A stretch of 64,000 bases of DNA, taken from Sciurus carolinensis (lineage: Eukaryota; Chordata; Mammalia; Rodentia; Sciuridae). Positions 45,456 to 57,414 of the stretch are shown piece after piece (the stretch's first letter is position 1; every line of letters starts with the position of its first letter). The stretch is from contig NC_062214.1 in assembly GCF_902686445.1 (NCBI RefSeq), positions 46,695,454 through 46,759,453 on the forward strand. The letters are read 5' to 3'. A program made the position numbers and the translations under genes. The notes beneath the pieces were generated by a model. It was given only the letters and a program-made list of their open reading frames with translations. It had not been told where the DNA came from and made no database searches.

Positions 45456-45794
45456 AACACTCTAGAATTTCCTGTATTGAAGGTCTTTGCAAAACACCTC
45501 AGTTCAGAATTTTCTGAGAGACAAAGAGATCTCAAATATTTGTCTCAACCCCAACATTGAACTGAATCCTCAGGAGGAAGTGCCCAGGTTGGCAGTGTGG
45601 ACAGGCAGCTACCTGTTCTTCTGTAAGAGAAAAAAGTGAGATGTTTCAGACAAACTGGCCCTGGAACTAAGGCCCAAATGAAGGACCAACTTCAACAAAA
45701 TCAGGAGGAAACCCAGGTGAAGAAAAATGTCAAGTGAGAAAGAAGGAGAGGTAGCAAAAGACACAGTAAGGAATTACAGGAAAGATCAGTCAGT

Positions 45795-45870
45795 GACTTT
45801 GCAATGAGTGCTTTATTATTTGCCTTAAACAGAAGAAGAAGTTGAGGCACAGAGAACTGAAAACAAGGAC
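45795..45870 (-). mobile_element. MIR fragment (antisense)
   Basis: The text 'aatgagtgctttattatttg' followed by 'agaagttgaggcacagagaa' matches the antisense MIR core weakly. Confidence 0.4.
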
Positions 45871-45984
45871 TCAGATATAGAAGGTGAAAGATAGGATGGC
45901 ATTAATAAATACCTGCTCTTAACCCACTTTGAACACTACGGTTTTCTGAGTTGTTCTACACTGTGTCTGAATATGTAAGAGAAA

Positions 45985-46445
45985 GCACACTTCCTGTTAT
46001 TTGCAGATGATGTAACTAAATTTTCAGAAAGCCAGAAAAATTTAGTTAAAATTTAGAACTAATAATAAAATCAGATAATGCTGCTAGATAAAAAAACATT
46101 TACCAAAATTAATGGCTTTCTAAGTGTAAGCAATAATTCATTCAAAAACATCAGGAAAAAAATAGTCCAAAACCCCCAAAAAGAACAACTTTAGGAATAA
46201 ATAGAAAACTTTCTAAATAAATAGACAAAAGAAAAACACAAATAGCACAAAATTTGCATGAAGATCATAAAATCTTCTTAATCAGAATGACACATGGCAC
46301 AGAGGTTGATGGAATATAGAACCATATCAATTTTTCTCAAAGAATGCAATAATTTAATAACTTTAATCAGAATCTTGACAGAATTTCTTTTGAAACTATC
46401 AATGAGAGTTTTCTGGAAAGTTGCCAGCCAAAATAATCAAGGTTT
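45985..46445 (+). mobile_element. Old L1M ORF2 fragment (sense)
   Basis: It begins 'ttcctgttatttgcagatga' (the FADD-motif region), then 'aatggctttctaagtgtaag' (FLYTNN-like region). It ends with the 'agaaccatatcaatttttct' to 'ttaatcagaatcttgacaga' block. Very diverged, no frame preserved. Confidence 0.6.
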
Positions 46446-46499
46446 AAAATATAAATAAATATTGGGTGTGGTTCCTAGCAGATATAAAGTGGAACAGGA

Positions 46500-46745
46500 G
46501 TCAAAATAGTAATGGTAACTGCTGTTTATAAGTGATTTGTGGCAATTACCATTCCTGTCTTTGATATAGAAGTTTTTCCCATTTCCCTTCTTCTAAGCAC
46601 TTTATGCAGAGGGGACTGCAACTTCTCCCTTTTGCCAGAAACCAGAGAGTTTTAGCACCATGCCCCACAGTCACACAACTCAGTGGTGGATTTGAGTGTA
46701 GCACTTTCTTATTCCAGAGCTCACTGTCCCATAAACTACAAAATA
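46500..46745 (-). mobile_element. MIR SINE (antisense)
   Basis: The blocks 'tctaagcactttatgcagag', 'cacagtcacacaactcagtg' and 'gtggatttgagtgtagcact' are antisense MIR. The central part is poorly conserved. Confidence 0.5.
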
Positions 46746-46859
46746 TAAAACAGCATAGCACCCGTGCATAATCAGTGGTGGACTATTGGGTAGGAAATAG
46801 GAGTCCTAGACCAAATGTGCCAGGAGTCTGCCTGTAAAGAAATACTACATGGTTCAAAG

Positions 46860-47605
46860 TTTACTCAATTGGTTTGGAAAAATTTTTTAAAAATCATCTT
46901 TACATTATGGAATTTATTAAATTCCATCTGGATTAAGGAATTAAATGGAAAAAAAAGTTAAAACTAAAATTAAAATATAGAAAAATATCTGAGTCTACCT
47001 GTTCTCACACTAGTGAAAGTATTTTTAAATACCAAAGAAGTTTGAATGGGAAAAATAATAGCAAGACTGAACTGCCCAAATGCCAAAAATATTCTAAACA
47101 AAATAAAATATCATAAACTGATCAAAATTGCAATGAAATAGACACATACGCACACAAATGTAAAAAGTGCTTGCATTTTGTGAGATCCTAGAATATATAT
47201 CAAGCTGATCAAAAAATTTTGTGCTGCGAGTTTCCCTTTTTCTTCAAGAAGTATTGCGATGAGACCAAAGATGGAAAGAGTTTTCCCACGCAAAAATATT
47301 TTGAACTAATCTAACTCCAGGAGCCAACTTAATAAGCAAGCAAAGTGTTTTAACTAATTCTCATGCATCTTTGATTCACAGTGTCACTATTAGCATAGTA
47401 TTTATTGACAAATAATACTGACATTTCAAGTATGCATTTATCTAGGAAAGAGAAAAATAGAACATTCACTCAAACTTTGTTAATGATTATGGGAGAGAGT
47501 GGGCTTATAGGACATATTTACTTTTTATGTTTTCTATTTCTGCAATGTTTGGCTTTTGTTACAATCAAAATAAATCACATTTAATTAGAAAAAAGATGAA
47601 AAATT
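46860..47605 (+). mobile_element. Old L1M ORF2 end and 3' UTR (sense)
   Basis: The text 'attccatctggattaaggaa' at about 46920 is the end-of-ORF2 region. The stretch 47440-47600 ('tattttctatttctgcaatgt'-like, ending 'aaaataaatcacatttaatt') is the 3' end. Highly decayed. Confidence 0.5.
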
Positions 47606-47609
47606 AAAA

Positions 47610-50095
47610 ATCAGATTACAAATTGCATTTAAACATGGCTATAATTTTTGCATACATCGAAACAGAGAAGTCAATATATCAAAAAAGATCATGATAATTA
47701 GCCAAATAGTATTATAAACAATTTCCTGTGTCCTTTTTAAACTAATTTTTATACTTTTCAAAGTCTAACCTGTTGTCTCATTTCTCTAATAAGAAAAAAA
47801 AATAAACAATGTGCTAATGTAAATACAAAGCTTGAAATAACTCAGCCTCCTGGCTGCCTGCAAGCAGATTTTTTGTTTTATTTTACTGCACGTGTGGACA
47901 AGCCATTTCACATTCGTGTATCTCTGGTTTAAATTATACAGAAGCCATTTCACTTCCCTTTGTAAGTGTCTCATTTAAATTCACAGGTGTAGGTAGGTGT
48001 AGTATGAATTAGGTGAAAGAGGCCCTTTTCCTCACCACATTGTGCAGTTGCTGGTGAGCTGTTAGCAGGCCAGGTGAGGACAGCAGAGACTGGCTCTGCT
48101 GACTGGTACTGCCAGGACCCTCCCCTCATTGCCTGGTTCAGAAGAATTTCTCCAGAAGAGTGTCTGTTCTGGTCTGGATATTGTAAACTTTGATCCGAGG
48201 AAGTTTCTGGATGGAGAATGGGTAAAATTTCTTCTGTGGCTGTAGGGATAGGTGAGACTTGTTTGCAGCATCTGTATTAGAAGGTAAGAAGGGATTTGAA
48301 TATCTACATAATTGGAAATACTTTGCTGAATATTGTTTGCATTTGGGAACAGAATTTGTTGCTACTATCTAGTTAAGTTTTACTGAATCTTTCTAAAGAC
48401 ATAGTTCAAGGAGGGAAGCTGTGGAATTCTATAAACAGCAAAGTGCAAATTGTGGTCACTATTCTGTAAAAGACGAGTATTTCTATTTCCCTAGCACTTG
48501 TCTCTCAGCATATCAAAACTCCCTCTTCTTGCAGAATATGTTTTCATAGTTCCTTACACCCTGAACTCCTGTTACTGACTTTTCTTTTCACACCATGCTA
48601 ACTCATGTCTTACGTGCCTTTTTTTATCCCTCTGTATGGCTGAAAAACCTCAAAATCAGTAGGTGGTCATGGAATTGTGCCCCAAATACTGAAAGGAAAG
48701 TAGGCGTGGAGTTGACAGGTCTCAGGACAGGATCTTTCAGCACGAGATACAGGAGCTTCCAGATTGCAGAACACACACGTCATGTCATCCTCACTGAACA
48801 CTCCCCAGGCAGACAACACCTGTGTACCATGAGGTGGGCTTCTTCCGGTACCCAAACTCAACGGAGGCATGTCCGTCTGCCTGGCAGCTCTAACAGGACA
48901 GAATGTTTCCAAACATAACCTTCCATTGAACAAATCAGTTATATTCTGTCTACACAGTGGTGGAATTGGCAGTCAGTCTCTCTAGACCTCGGCTGATATA
49001 CCACTGTGGCCAGCAGCCAGCCCTGGTTGGGCCAACTTGAAAGTCTGGCTGAGGTTTCCAACATCTGTGTGTGTTCATTCTGTGTTTCGTGAACACTGTG
49101 AAGAAGGGGCTGTCCATTTGGGATCTCTCATTAGTTGACGAAACAAATGTTTTGTTTTCTCCAGTGAGTTGGGTGCCAATTCCAAGCTAAAGATTTATAT
49201 TTTACTACATACTCATATGCACCTGCATCTTCTTTCATAAATGATTTGAAGAGTTAAAAGAAATGCTATTTGGAACCCCAGCCACAAAAGGGGAGCATCC
49301 AGCATTCAAATCTAGGGAAATTATAAGATTGAACAGCAAACAATTTGGGCAGAAAGTTTTCCCCAATATCTAAAGTATGTGAAGCACTTTTTGCCTTTCA
49401 TAAATCTTTTAAGTATACCTGCAAATAGGATAGGAAGTCTAGATCTTTCTTTTCTTCCATAATGAAAAATGCAAGAAAAACAAAATTGGGGTTGGGGTAG
49501 GAATGAGTAATCATTGATTTTGAGGCTACTGAAAATAACTATCTTCTCAAATCTCAAATCTTTCTGTATGTCAGGGTTATGGAGAATGTTCAAACATCCC
49601 CCTGTCCAAACTGTATTCATCAATTAAATCACAATCTCAGTCATTTGAAGTTCTACAGGAGCCCCATGGGGAATGGCAAAATAGGAGAATCAGAGTTCTC
49701 GTAACCTTCCGGGTGCTCCTATCTTCCAAACACAGGGACCTGCACCCACCTTGTCATTACCATTCTGTGTGCTCCAGCAAATTCACAATATTCAAAGACA
49801 TCTCAAGGAGTTCCTTAGGGCTCTGCTCATATCATCACCTGCAGGAATTTGTAATTATCTAGGCTGCTCTGGGTGCCAGTGGATAGGCACCATATTTGAT
49901 CATATTTGGTCTATCCACTTTTCCCACCTACAGATTTTCTTGGGGGACAAGGACTGTGTGTTTCATTTCCATGCTCTTCTATCTCCTCTATATTTTATAT
50001 ACACCTTAGGGTCCATTTTTTATTCTTAAGTGAGCAGGTAGATAAATTAATGAACCAACATATTCTTTCACATGACTATTTTGCAGTAGTGTGCT
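47610..50095. other. Non-repeat interval
   Basis: About 2.5 kb of apparently unique DNA, GC-richer at 48000-48250 and 48600-49100. The longest frame is 107 codons (48595-48918), with no recognisable domain. No gene is called. Confidence 0.35.
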
Positions 50096-50139
50096 TCTAG
50101 ATAACCATAATGTTTTATATATTTCAAAAAGCTAGAAGA

Positions 50140-50300
50140 AAGGATTTGGGGATGTTTTCACCACAAAAAAAATGATAAATGTTTGAGTAGATAGATTATG
50201 TTTGTGCTGATCTGAGCATGACATATACACATGTATCAATCACATGGAACCCCACAAATATGTATACATTTTGTGTTTTAAGTATAAATTAAAAAGTAGA
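50140..50300 (+). mobile_element. Sciurid L1 3' terminus (sense, short)
   Basis: The text 'catgacatatacacatgtat' near 50217 and 'aaccccacaaatatgtatac' near 50248, with an A-rich end, resembles the L1 terminus at 8930-9165 and 59790-59950. Confidence 0.45.
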
Positions 50301-50304
50301 TTTG

Positions 50305-52195
50305 AATTAAGAAAACATTCATCTGATATCATCATCAATTAACTTCAATTTATTAAATGCCTCCTATGGATCTGCCTGTGGTATGGGCTCTGGGAACATA
50401 GTTTTAACATTTCTGCTCCCAGTACCCGGCCACTCATCTCTCTTATTATATGAATGTTCATTTACCCACTCTTTTTCCTCTTTTTCTGACATACACTGGC
50501 TTTGCCCTCAACTTACCCCAGATTGAAGGCTTAGGCTACAGAGAATAAAAAGTGTATTTAAGAATGAACCTGCTCAGGCGAAGGCAGTACTGAAAGGGCT
50601 TGCTTATTTTTAGCACATGTGTATTGTACCAAGGCTACCTTTAGGAGTCTCTCTCTAACTGGGCTGGCTTCTGAAAGAGGAATACTTAGGACTCCAACGT
50701 AATATAAACATTCCTTGATCCAGAAAAGAAAAAATTAACTGACACTGAGGGCAAAGGCCTGGTCTCCGACTGTCTATAAAACTGGCAGATCCAATATCTG
50801 AACACATAGAATTCTCTCCCTCTCTCCACCCTTCAGTTAATGTGGATATTGGTTTAAAAACATGGTCAGAGTTTTGCCTGGAATCAGTCAGTCAGCATAT
50901 TTCTGTGCTCCTCATGCAGTCCCAGCACCTTATACTTAAGCTTTATTTCTAGGGAGAGTAGGGGTAGGAAGGTGAAATCTGCAGAATTGGTTACAACAAA
51001 ATGTACAGACCGGTGTTCAATTCCTTCCTGACATCTTCTTTCCCTCTATGATTCTCTTTCGTTAACAAAACTTTGCCATGATGCCACTTTCTCTGAAATT
51101 AGATTTTTATTTGAGGGAATACATTGAAACAGAGTACTAATTTAGAAAAATAAAAATGTTTCCAAAAGGTCTTGACACAGAGCTGTGCTGTCTACCCGTA
51201 GCCCAAGAGCAAGTCAAAGATCTGCCTAACCACTGCTTTAAAGGAAATGCCTCAGTTTGAAATCCTAGAATATTGTTTTTGAGCTGACTTATCTGCCAGC
51301 ATAGCCAACCAGCAAATGCCACCAAACCCTAAGATGCAAGGAGGAGAATCCTGTTAGCAGAATCTTGTTAGCAAAGGCTTCTGTTTAATTCTGTCTTATC
51401 TCCCACAATGAGAATTTCACCAAATGATGTATACAAACTCCTTTATGTTATTTCAGTTCTTAGAGCCCCTCTAAAAACAGCTCTATCCAGGAAATTCCAA
51501 GTTAGGGAAGACTTCTCTTACTAAATCAACCTTTTGGTCTTGAAGTATTGTGAAGTCTGTAACCTGTGAGTAACAGTTCATTCTTCTCCGTGTGTGCCTT
51601 GCTTTTTGACACAAGATGTGATTCACCCCAAGCCTCACCCAGATCTCTGGATGCTGAAGTTTTACCCACCTGTAGACCCTGTAAGGTTTTGGGAGTTTAT
51701 TTCTGTTTTAAGTCCTGCAGAATAAAAGGGGTAGAGGAAGTTCTGAAATTTGATGAGGTGTTAGATCAAAGGCACTTAACTTTTAAGAAAATCTACTAAG
51801 CAAAATTATAATTAGATCATTTCAAAAGTAATGATTTAACTTGAAGATTAAATGACCAGTGTTGACCTTCTGACAACATATATAGAAATAGAGCATGTGT
51901 ACAATTTATGAGTCTCATGGTTCATAATAGTTGCAAATTCAAAAGTTTTATGTGAGAAAAATCCAGAAGGCCTGGTGCTTAGCTGCCCATAAGTGTATGG
52001 GGTTTATTATTTAGGGGTACTAATTATTATTTTAATTATTTAAAATAATAAGTATTTATTACTACATATCGGTAAATTATTTAAAGCTGTCTTTAATAAT
52101 TTTGTGTTGTAATAATTTTTCTTGAACAATGATGTAAGTCTATTTCAAAGTTTAGGCATAGGGTTTTTTCAATGCTTTGGTCATTTCTTCTTTTT
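50305..52195. other. Non-repeat interval
   Basis: Apparently unique DNA, with a strongly AT-rich stretch at 52010-52120. No gene is evident. Confidence 0.35.
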
Positions 52196-52264
52196 TTTTT
52201 TTCTTCTATAAAAATTTATTTGCTCATTTTTTAAATTTATTTTTGTTTATTTGCTCATTTATTT

Positions 52265-52342
52265 TGCATTTTCTAGAATCAAACCCAGGGTCTCACACAT
52301 GCTAGTCAACACCCCACCACTGGTTTGTAGCCCTGGCCTGAA
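52265..52342 (-). mobile_element. ID SINE (antisense, degraded)
   Basis: The plus strand has 'agaatcaaacccagggtctc', 'acacatgctagtcaacaccc' and 'caccactggtttgtagccct', a decayed reverse complement of the ID SINE. The T-rich stretch at 52189-52260 is its tail. Confidence 0.75.
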
Positions 52343-52344
52343 TG

Positions 52345-53570
52345 CTTTGGTTCATTGTGTACCAATGGCAAACAGGAACCACCACAATGGGAAAAGTGTC
52401 ACAGGATTGTATCTGTGTAATCAGCTTGTTTAATCTAAAAGATGCTTCTCTGCAAGTGGATTATGATAAAAGCCATCCTTCTGCTCCTTTCTATACCAGC
52501 ACCAAGTCCTTCTTGGGAAGCATTCTAGCACATACCCAACACTGGTAAAATGGATTTTAAAACACTCACATATTCCATAGCACATATGTGTTAGCTTTTA
52601 ACTATTCAGGAAAATGTAGTTTAAAATACTATCAAATTCCCCCAAATTATAAAGAAAATAATCTATTTTCTGAGGGAAGCAAACAAAGCAATATTTTGCT
52701 TAATAACTCCAGATTTTTTTTCTAGGAATCTATATTTTTGAAAAACTTTTGACTTCTAGATTTTTTAATAATATAAATATTCATGGTGCTACCAAATTAT
52801 GGTAAACCTGAACTTTTATGATATTTATCTATTTTTATGGTTTTGAGTGATTTCTCACTTTATAAGCAACCTGTTTTGGAGAGTTACACAAGAAAAAGCA
52901 CTTTTTTAAACTTATCCTATTTTGTGTAATTAAATTTAAAATGATAGGAAAGAACAAAGAAGAATGTCTTCTACGTGCATTTAATCTACAGTTAATGTAA
53001 TTTTTGTAATTAAGCAATTTGTGGGTTTGGCTCTCAAAGCTATATTTTAAATTCTGCCCTTTCCCAAGTCCTACCTTTGACTCAACCTGCAGCTTTGAGT
53101 GTGAAAGTGTAAAAGTCAAAGGAAGCTTATTTAGAACCATCTGGTAACCTTGGAAATGAACAATCAAAATGAAAAGTGTCCACATTCAGTTCTCTTGTGA
53201 GAGATTGTTAGAAAATGAAAGTGAAGTGGTGACTTTGAATAACAACCAATTTGGTTAAAACTTAGAGCCCTTGAACTTTGAGGATATTTTCTTCTGCTAG
53301 GTCGCAAAAAGATTTCTGATACAAAACCCATTTTTCTTAAGTTGACACTTGAAATTTTTGTTTTAAAACATTGGAGAGTAACTGTTGTAGAAAGAGACGG
53401 GTACAAAATGCAACTGATGCTTTCCTCTCAGAAGAAAGTAATAATTAAACCTATAATTTTAGTAATTATAGTGTCTTCACATAATATTTTAAAATTGAAA
53501 TGTGTCTTTTGACTTTGGAGCTGTGTGTAATTCTGTGATAAGTTGTATAGCTTTCCACTTTTCACCTATG
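52345..53570. other. Non-repeat interval
   Basis: AT-rich with no named element. The 116-codon minus-strand frame at 52835-53185 has no recognisable domain. Confidence 0.35.
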
Positions 53571-53583
53571 AACAGACACGAGG

Positions 53584-53631
53584 AGGTCTGCAGAGGCAGA
53601 CATGAGAAGGTCTGCAGAGGCAGACATGAGA
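53584..53631. repeat. Two perfect copies of a 24-bp unit
   Basis: The unit starting 'aggtctgcagaggcagacat' occurs at 53584-53607 and 53608-53631 without mismatch. A diverged partial copy ('acagacacgagg') sits just to the left. Confidence 0.95.
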
Positions 53632-53634
53632 ATT

Positions 53635-54840
53635 GAGGAGAAGAATCCCTCACGGGTGTGTCTCAGAAAGTCCCCTGTGTCCCCCACAGGCCAGGCAACA
53701 TTGTCCAGGAATATGGGTTTCAGAAAAACAGATAAGTAACCTGTGCCTGATGTTAATTCTTAGGTGTCTGGGGAAAAAAAATCAGAGGTACATCCATTTT
53801 TTTTTTCTTTATTATGTTTTCTAACTTTCCAAGTAAATGAAGATTCAATTCAACTTCTCATTTGCTTCAAGGGGAAGGAATTAGAGCCACAACAAATGGA
53901 AGGACCCGGTCACCTGCCTGACATACAGAAGTAAGAACTGTACCCTGATCCAAATAAACTGGATGACTAAATGGTTGCATTATTTTTCTTGTAGCAACTT
54001 TAGTGTTTTTATTAATTTCTCCCCTTTATATCCATAAACGAATTAGCTTCACTTGACCAACTGAAATGTTGCAGTTTGATCAAATAAGTAAATTAATAAA
54101 ATCGAAAGTGCTTCCAAGCTAGGCAGACGCCTTTCTGTTCACTGGGTTTTTATTACTCCTCCCAGCTGATATTTATAACTCAGCCATATGTGGTTATAAA
54201 GATTTATTATGAGCCTGTGGAATAAGTTCTGTTAATGTGTACAGTAAACGTCCAAGTTTTGACTCTGTAAGCCTTGGAGATTTCTAATAAGATGAAGCCA
54301 TTTTGATCACAAGCCAAGCAGTGTGCAGTTGGAGCGAAGCCTCTTATTGACAAAGGGCTTAGCTATGTGCCTTAGACTATACTAACCCTGTGTGTGGGTT
54401 TGCTAAAAAATGTTTGCAAAGCTCAGGTAGGTATTTTTCTTCTTCATCACCATCCTCATCTGAGAAGAGCTGAAGTTGTGGAGAATCTGTTGACGAAAAG
54501 TTGAAATGGAAAATTTCAAGACCACAAATAAAGACCAGACTAAAAGGGTAAGGCAGTGCTAGCCTGGGTGTAGAGTGAATGGGACATCTGTATGTCCATC
54601 CCACCCTTATGTAGCAACTGTGAAGGTACTCTGAACACATAGGGAGAGACAAAATTGCAGTCACCAGCTGTTATGAATCCATTCTCCTTCCATGACCAGT
54701 AGAAAGGGAACAGGCCTCCAGTTGTCCTCTCTGACCTTCTTCCTTCATTTTGTGAGATTCTTCTTGCCCTTACTATATGTGTAGATTTTGTTTTTATTTG
54801 TATGAATAATTCAAGTGAATACTTGCCATTTTAGAAAAAG
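53635..54840. other. Non-repeat interval
   Basis: AT-rich, no named repeat, no coding exon recognised. Confidence 0.35.
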
Positions 54841-54844
54841 AAAA

Positions 54845-55165
54845 TTCTAATTTGTTCTGGGCTACTGTAACAAAATACCATAAACTGGCTAGTGGATCAA
54901 CATCAGAAATTCATGTCTCACAGTTCTGGTGGTTGCAAAGCTAAAGATCAAGTTGATGGCAAATTCAGAATCTCCTGAACTTCCTGATTCATAGTGCCCT
55001 CAGCTATGTCTTCACACAGTGGAAGAAACAAATGAGTTCTCTAGGGATTTTCACACTCCAAACCCAGTTTCCTCCCAAAAGTCTCACCTCCAAATTCATC
55101 AGTTTGGGGCCAACATTTCAACATATAAATTTAGGGGAGAAACAAACATTCAGACCAATAAAACA
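54845..55165 (-). mobile_element. MaLR LTR (antisense)
   Basis: The plus strand has 'tgttctgggctactgtaaca', 'aaataccataaactggctag' and 'catgtctcacagttctggtg'. It ends 'caacatttcaacatataaat' and 'ttaggggagaaacaaacatt'. That is the antisense order of an MLT1/MST-type LTR. Confidence 0.75.
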
Positions 55166-55169
55166 AGAG

Positions 55170-55970
55170 AGGGGGACAATGTCCAAACTTTAGAAGGATG
55201 TTTCTCAGCCTTGAAGGGATTAGACTCACCTGGAAACTCTTTTAATGTACTGTGAATGCAATTTGTCCTCTTCCCTTATCTAATGGGAGAAAGGCATGGC
55301 TGCCTGGCCATGGATATTTTTCCCCCTCTTAGATTCCTAAGACATTCTAATATGTAGTTCATGCCCCTCTTCTACTTCTGACCCATGAATCAGAGAATGG
55401 CCAAAAATGTTAGTTCTCTTAGAAGTCATACAAGGGAAAACCTAGGGTTAGAGCTTGCCTAAGAGGGTGTACCGAAGTTGCTGCACAACACAGTTCCCCT
55501 CTTATGTACCTGCTTCTCATGTGCCCATAACCCCTAGTAGTCCTAGAGTCCTCACCTGTGAAGGGCAGCTCTGCCTGAGTAATAAATTACATCCTGAAGT
55601 TTTTACCGTCTAGGCCTTTTTCTAGCATATCTGTGAGGTTCCCTGTTAGATTGGTCCTGATTAGTAGTTAATCCTAAAATATCCCTATATGATGGTTTAA
55701 TATATAATTCTCTTGGCATCAACATTATTAGAGGATTTTGATACTTATTCCAAATGAGCAACTGATACAGAATTTCAGATAGTCCATAATGCTAGTATGA
55801 TACCGGAAAAAAAAAATCTAAGAATCTCTGATTATAACTATTTACCAGACAACATTCTTGTGAGATGACTACCCATCTATTTAAAAGAACAGGCAGGGAG
55901 GTCAGTAATATTAGAGGGTCCTAATTAAGGTTGTACCATAGGATTTTTCTTGTCACTTTTTTTTTCAAAA
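55170..55970. other. Unassigned interval
   Basis: AT-rich, no named element or gene. Confidence 0.35.
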
Positions 55971-55974
55971 CATT

Positions 55975-56376
55975 TCTCGAGTTCATCCATTCTCCCCATT
56001 CCCACTGCTACCACTACCTCTCCAGGTCACTGTCATCTCTACAGCAAATTACCTCAAGGTTCTATGATGTTCTCCTCCAAATTCAGCCTCTACATGAGTT
56101 TTTTCACCCTGCAGATAGCTGCCTCCATTTCAAAAAGCTCTTTAATGCTTTTCCGTTGCTCTCAAAACAAAAGCCAACCCCCTCACCACAACAGGGGAAT
56201 GGTCAGTTCTTCTTGATCCCCAGTGGCTTTGCTCTCTGACTTCACTCATGCTGAGTGTCTAGTTCTCTCTGCTTCCTGGACAGCTCTAGCTCCTTTCCAT
56301 GGGGAGTTCTGTCCACCCTGTGACTTCTAGTCACACGTGTGTTAGCTTTCCATCTCTCACCAACTGTAACCTCCTC
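55975..56376 (+). mobile_element. L2 LINE (sense), part 1
   Basis: C/T-rich text with 'cattcccactgctaccacta', 'gtcactgtcatctctacagc', 'tgcttttccgttgctctcaa', 'ctctgcttcctggacagctc' and 'ccaactgtaacctcctcaaa' follows the order of the L2 3' half. The SINE at 56391 interrupts it; L2 text resumes at 56521. Frames here (102 and 88 codons) are relics of the L2 composition. Confidence 0.65.
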
Positions 56377-56390
56377 AAAAGATCTTTCTG
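56377..56390. repeat. SINE target-site duplication, left
   Basis: aaaagatctttctg, matched by aaaagacctttctg at 56521-56534 (13 of 14). Confidence 0.85.
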
Positions 56391-56520
56391 GGGCTGGGGT
56401 TATAGCTCAGTGGTAGAGCACTTGCCTAGTATATGTGAGACACTGGGTTCAATGCTCAGCACCACATAGAAATAAATAAATAAATAAATGTCCATTAACC
56501 ATTAAAAAAAAAAAAAATTA
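56391..56520 (+). mobile_element. ID-type SINE with target duplication
   Basis: It starts 'gggctggggttatagctcag' (A box 'tagctcagtgg'), has the B box 'gggttcaatgctc' and the end 'agcaccacat'. The tail is (AAAT)n plus 'tgtccattaaccatt' and an A run. A 14-bp target duplication flanks it and the host is an L2. The best-preserved SINE in the window. Confidence 0.95.
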
Positions 56521-56534
56521 AAAAGACCTTTCTG
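56521..56534. repeat. SINE target-site duplication, right
   Basis: aaaagacctttctg, one mismatch from the left copy at 56377-56390. Confidence 0.85.
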
Positions 56535-56805
56535 ACTCCTCTAGCACTCCACCATTTTCCTACCTGTGTTAGCCTGTAATTTTTTCCTTTATATCACTTA
56601 AAATCTGTAGTTGTTCTATTTATTTTTCTACTTAACTATTCTCAACTTGTTTCTAATGTATATCTAAAAAGAACAAACAAAAATAAATTTAAAATATAAT
56701 ATATATCCCTTGAGCACAGGTGCAAAGACATTCATTATCTTACAATGTCTAGAACATGGCTGGCACACAGTGGGCATTCTAGGTGTATTCATTAAATGAT
56801 GAAAG
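56535..56805 (+). mobile_element. L2 LINE (sense), part 2, 3' end
   Basis: It continues with 'ccttgagcacaggtgcaaag' and ends with 'atgtctagaacatggctggc', 'acacagtgggcattctaggt' and 'gtattcattaaatgatgaaa'. That is the classic L2 3' terminus. Confidence 0.75.
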
Positions 56806-57024
56806 AAAGAAAAGGACCCTTTCCTTTCCTGGTCATAATTCAGCAACTTTCAGAGTCATAGAAATGGGTTTGGGATGGAAAATTCCACTTTTCTTCTTCT
56901 AAATCTCAAAGGCATTTTTAACATTTAATGTTGTGGACTTTGAAACTAGTTACAGAACTCCTGATTAGATACTAAAGTCAGAAAATGCAGAGTTAGTACT
57001 GTATGTCATATGTTGTACTAAATT

Positions 57025-57235
57025 TTGACCTTTCTGTTGTTCTTTTTAGTTATACTTGAGAGTAGAGTATATTTTGGCAAATTGTACATACATAGAGTAT
57101 AACTTATTTTATTTAGGATCCCACTCTTGTGGTTGTACATGATATGGAGTTACCCTGGTCATGTATTCAAATCAAGGCTAGGGAAGTTATGTCTGATTAA
57201 TTCTACTGTCTTTCCTATTCACCATCCACCCAGTA
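57025..57235 (-). mobile_element. Sciurid L1 3' UTR (antisense)
   Basis: The plus strand has 'agagtatattttggcaaatt', 'gtacatacatagagtataac', 'ccactcttgtggttgtacat' and 'gatatggagttaccctggtc'. It parallels the copy at 12970-13255. Confidence 0.8.
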
Positions 57236-57244
57236 TGTACTTCA

Positions 57245-57410
57245 TTCAAATTATTTGTCCATCAAATGTACTAATCAACTGATGAGGTCAAAGCCCTCAA
57301 ATGATCCAATCATTACCATAAGCCACACTTCTGAACCTTGCTGCATTGAGGCCCACACTTACAACACATGAACTTTTTGGTGGACATTCCAGATCTAAAC
57401 CATTACAGTT
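57245..57410 (-). mobile_element. MaLR/ERVL LTR fragment (antisense)
   Basis: The text 'gaggtcaaagccctcaaatg', 'cacttacaacacatgaactt' and 'tttggtggacattccagatc' resembles the antisense 5' part of a MaLR-like LTR. Its other end seems to have been displaced by the L1 insertion on the left. Confidence 0.45.
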
Positions 57411-57414
57411 CCAG

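Noticed and set aside
48595..48933. Opposed 107- and 88-codon frames
   Set aside because: No recognisable domain, no splice or promoter context. Probably a composition effect of a GC-richer patch.
55931..56239. 102- and 88-codon frames in the plus strand
   Set aside because: They lie in an L2 fragment and show no L2 or other protein homology in a continuous frame.
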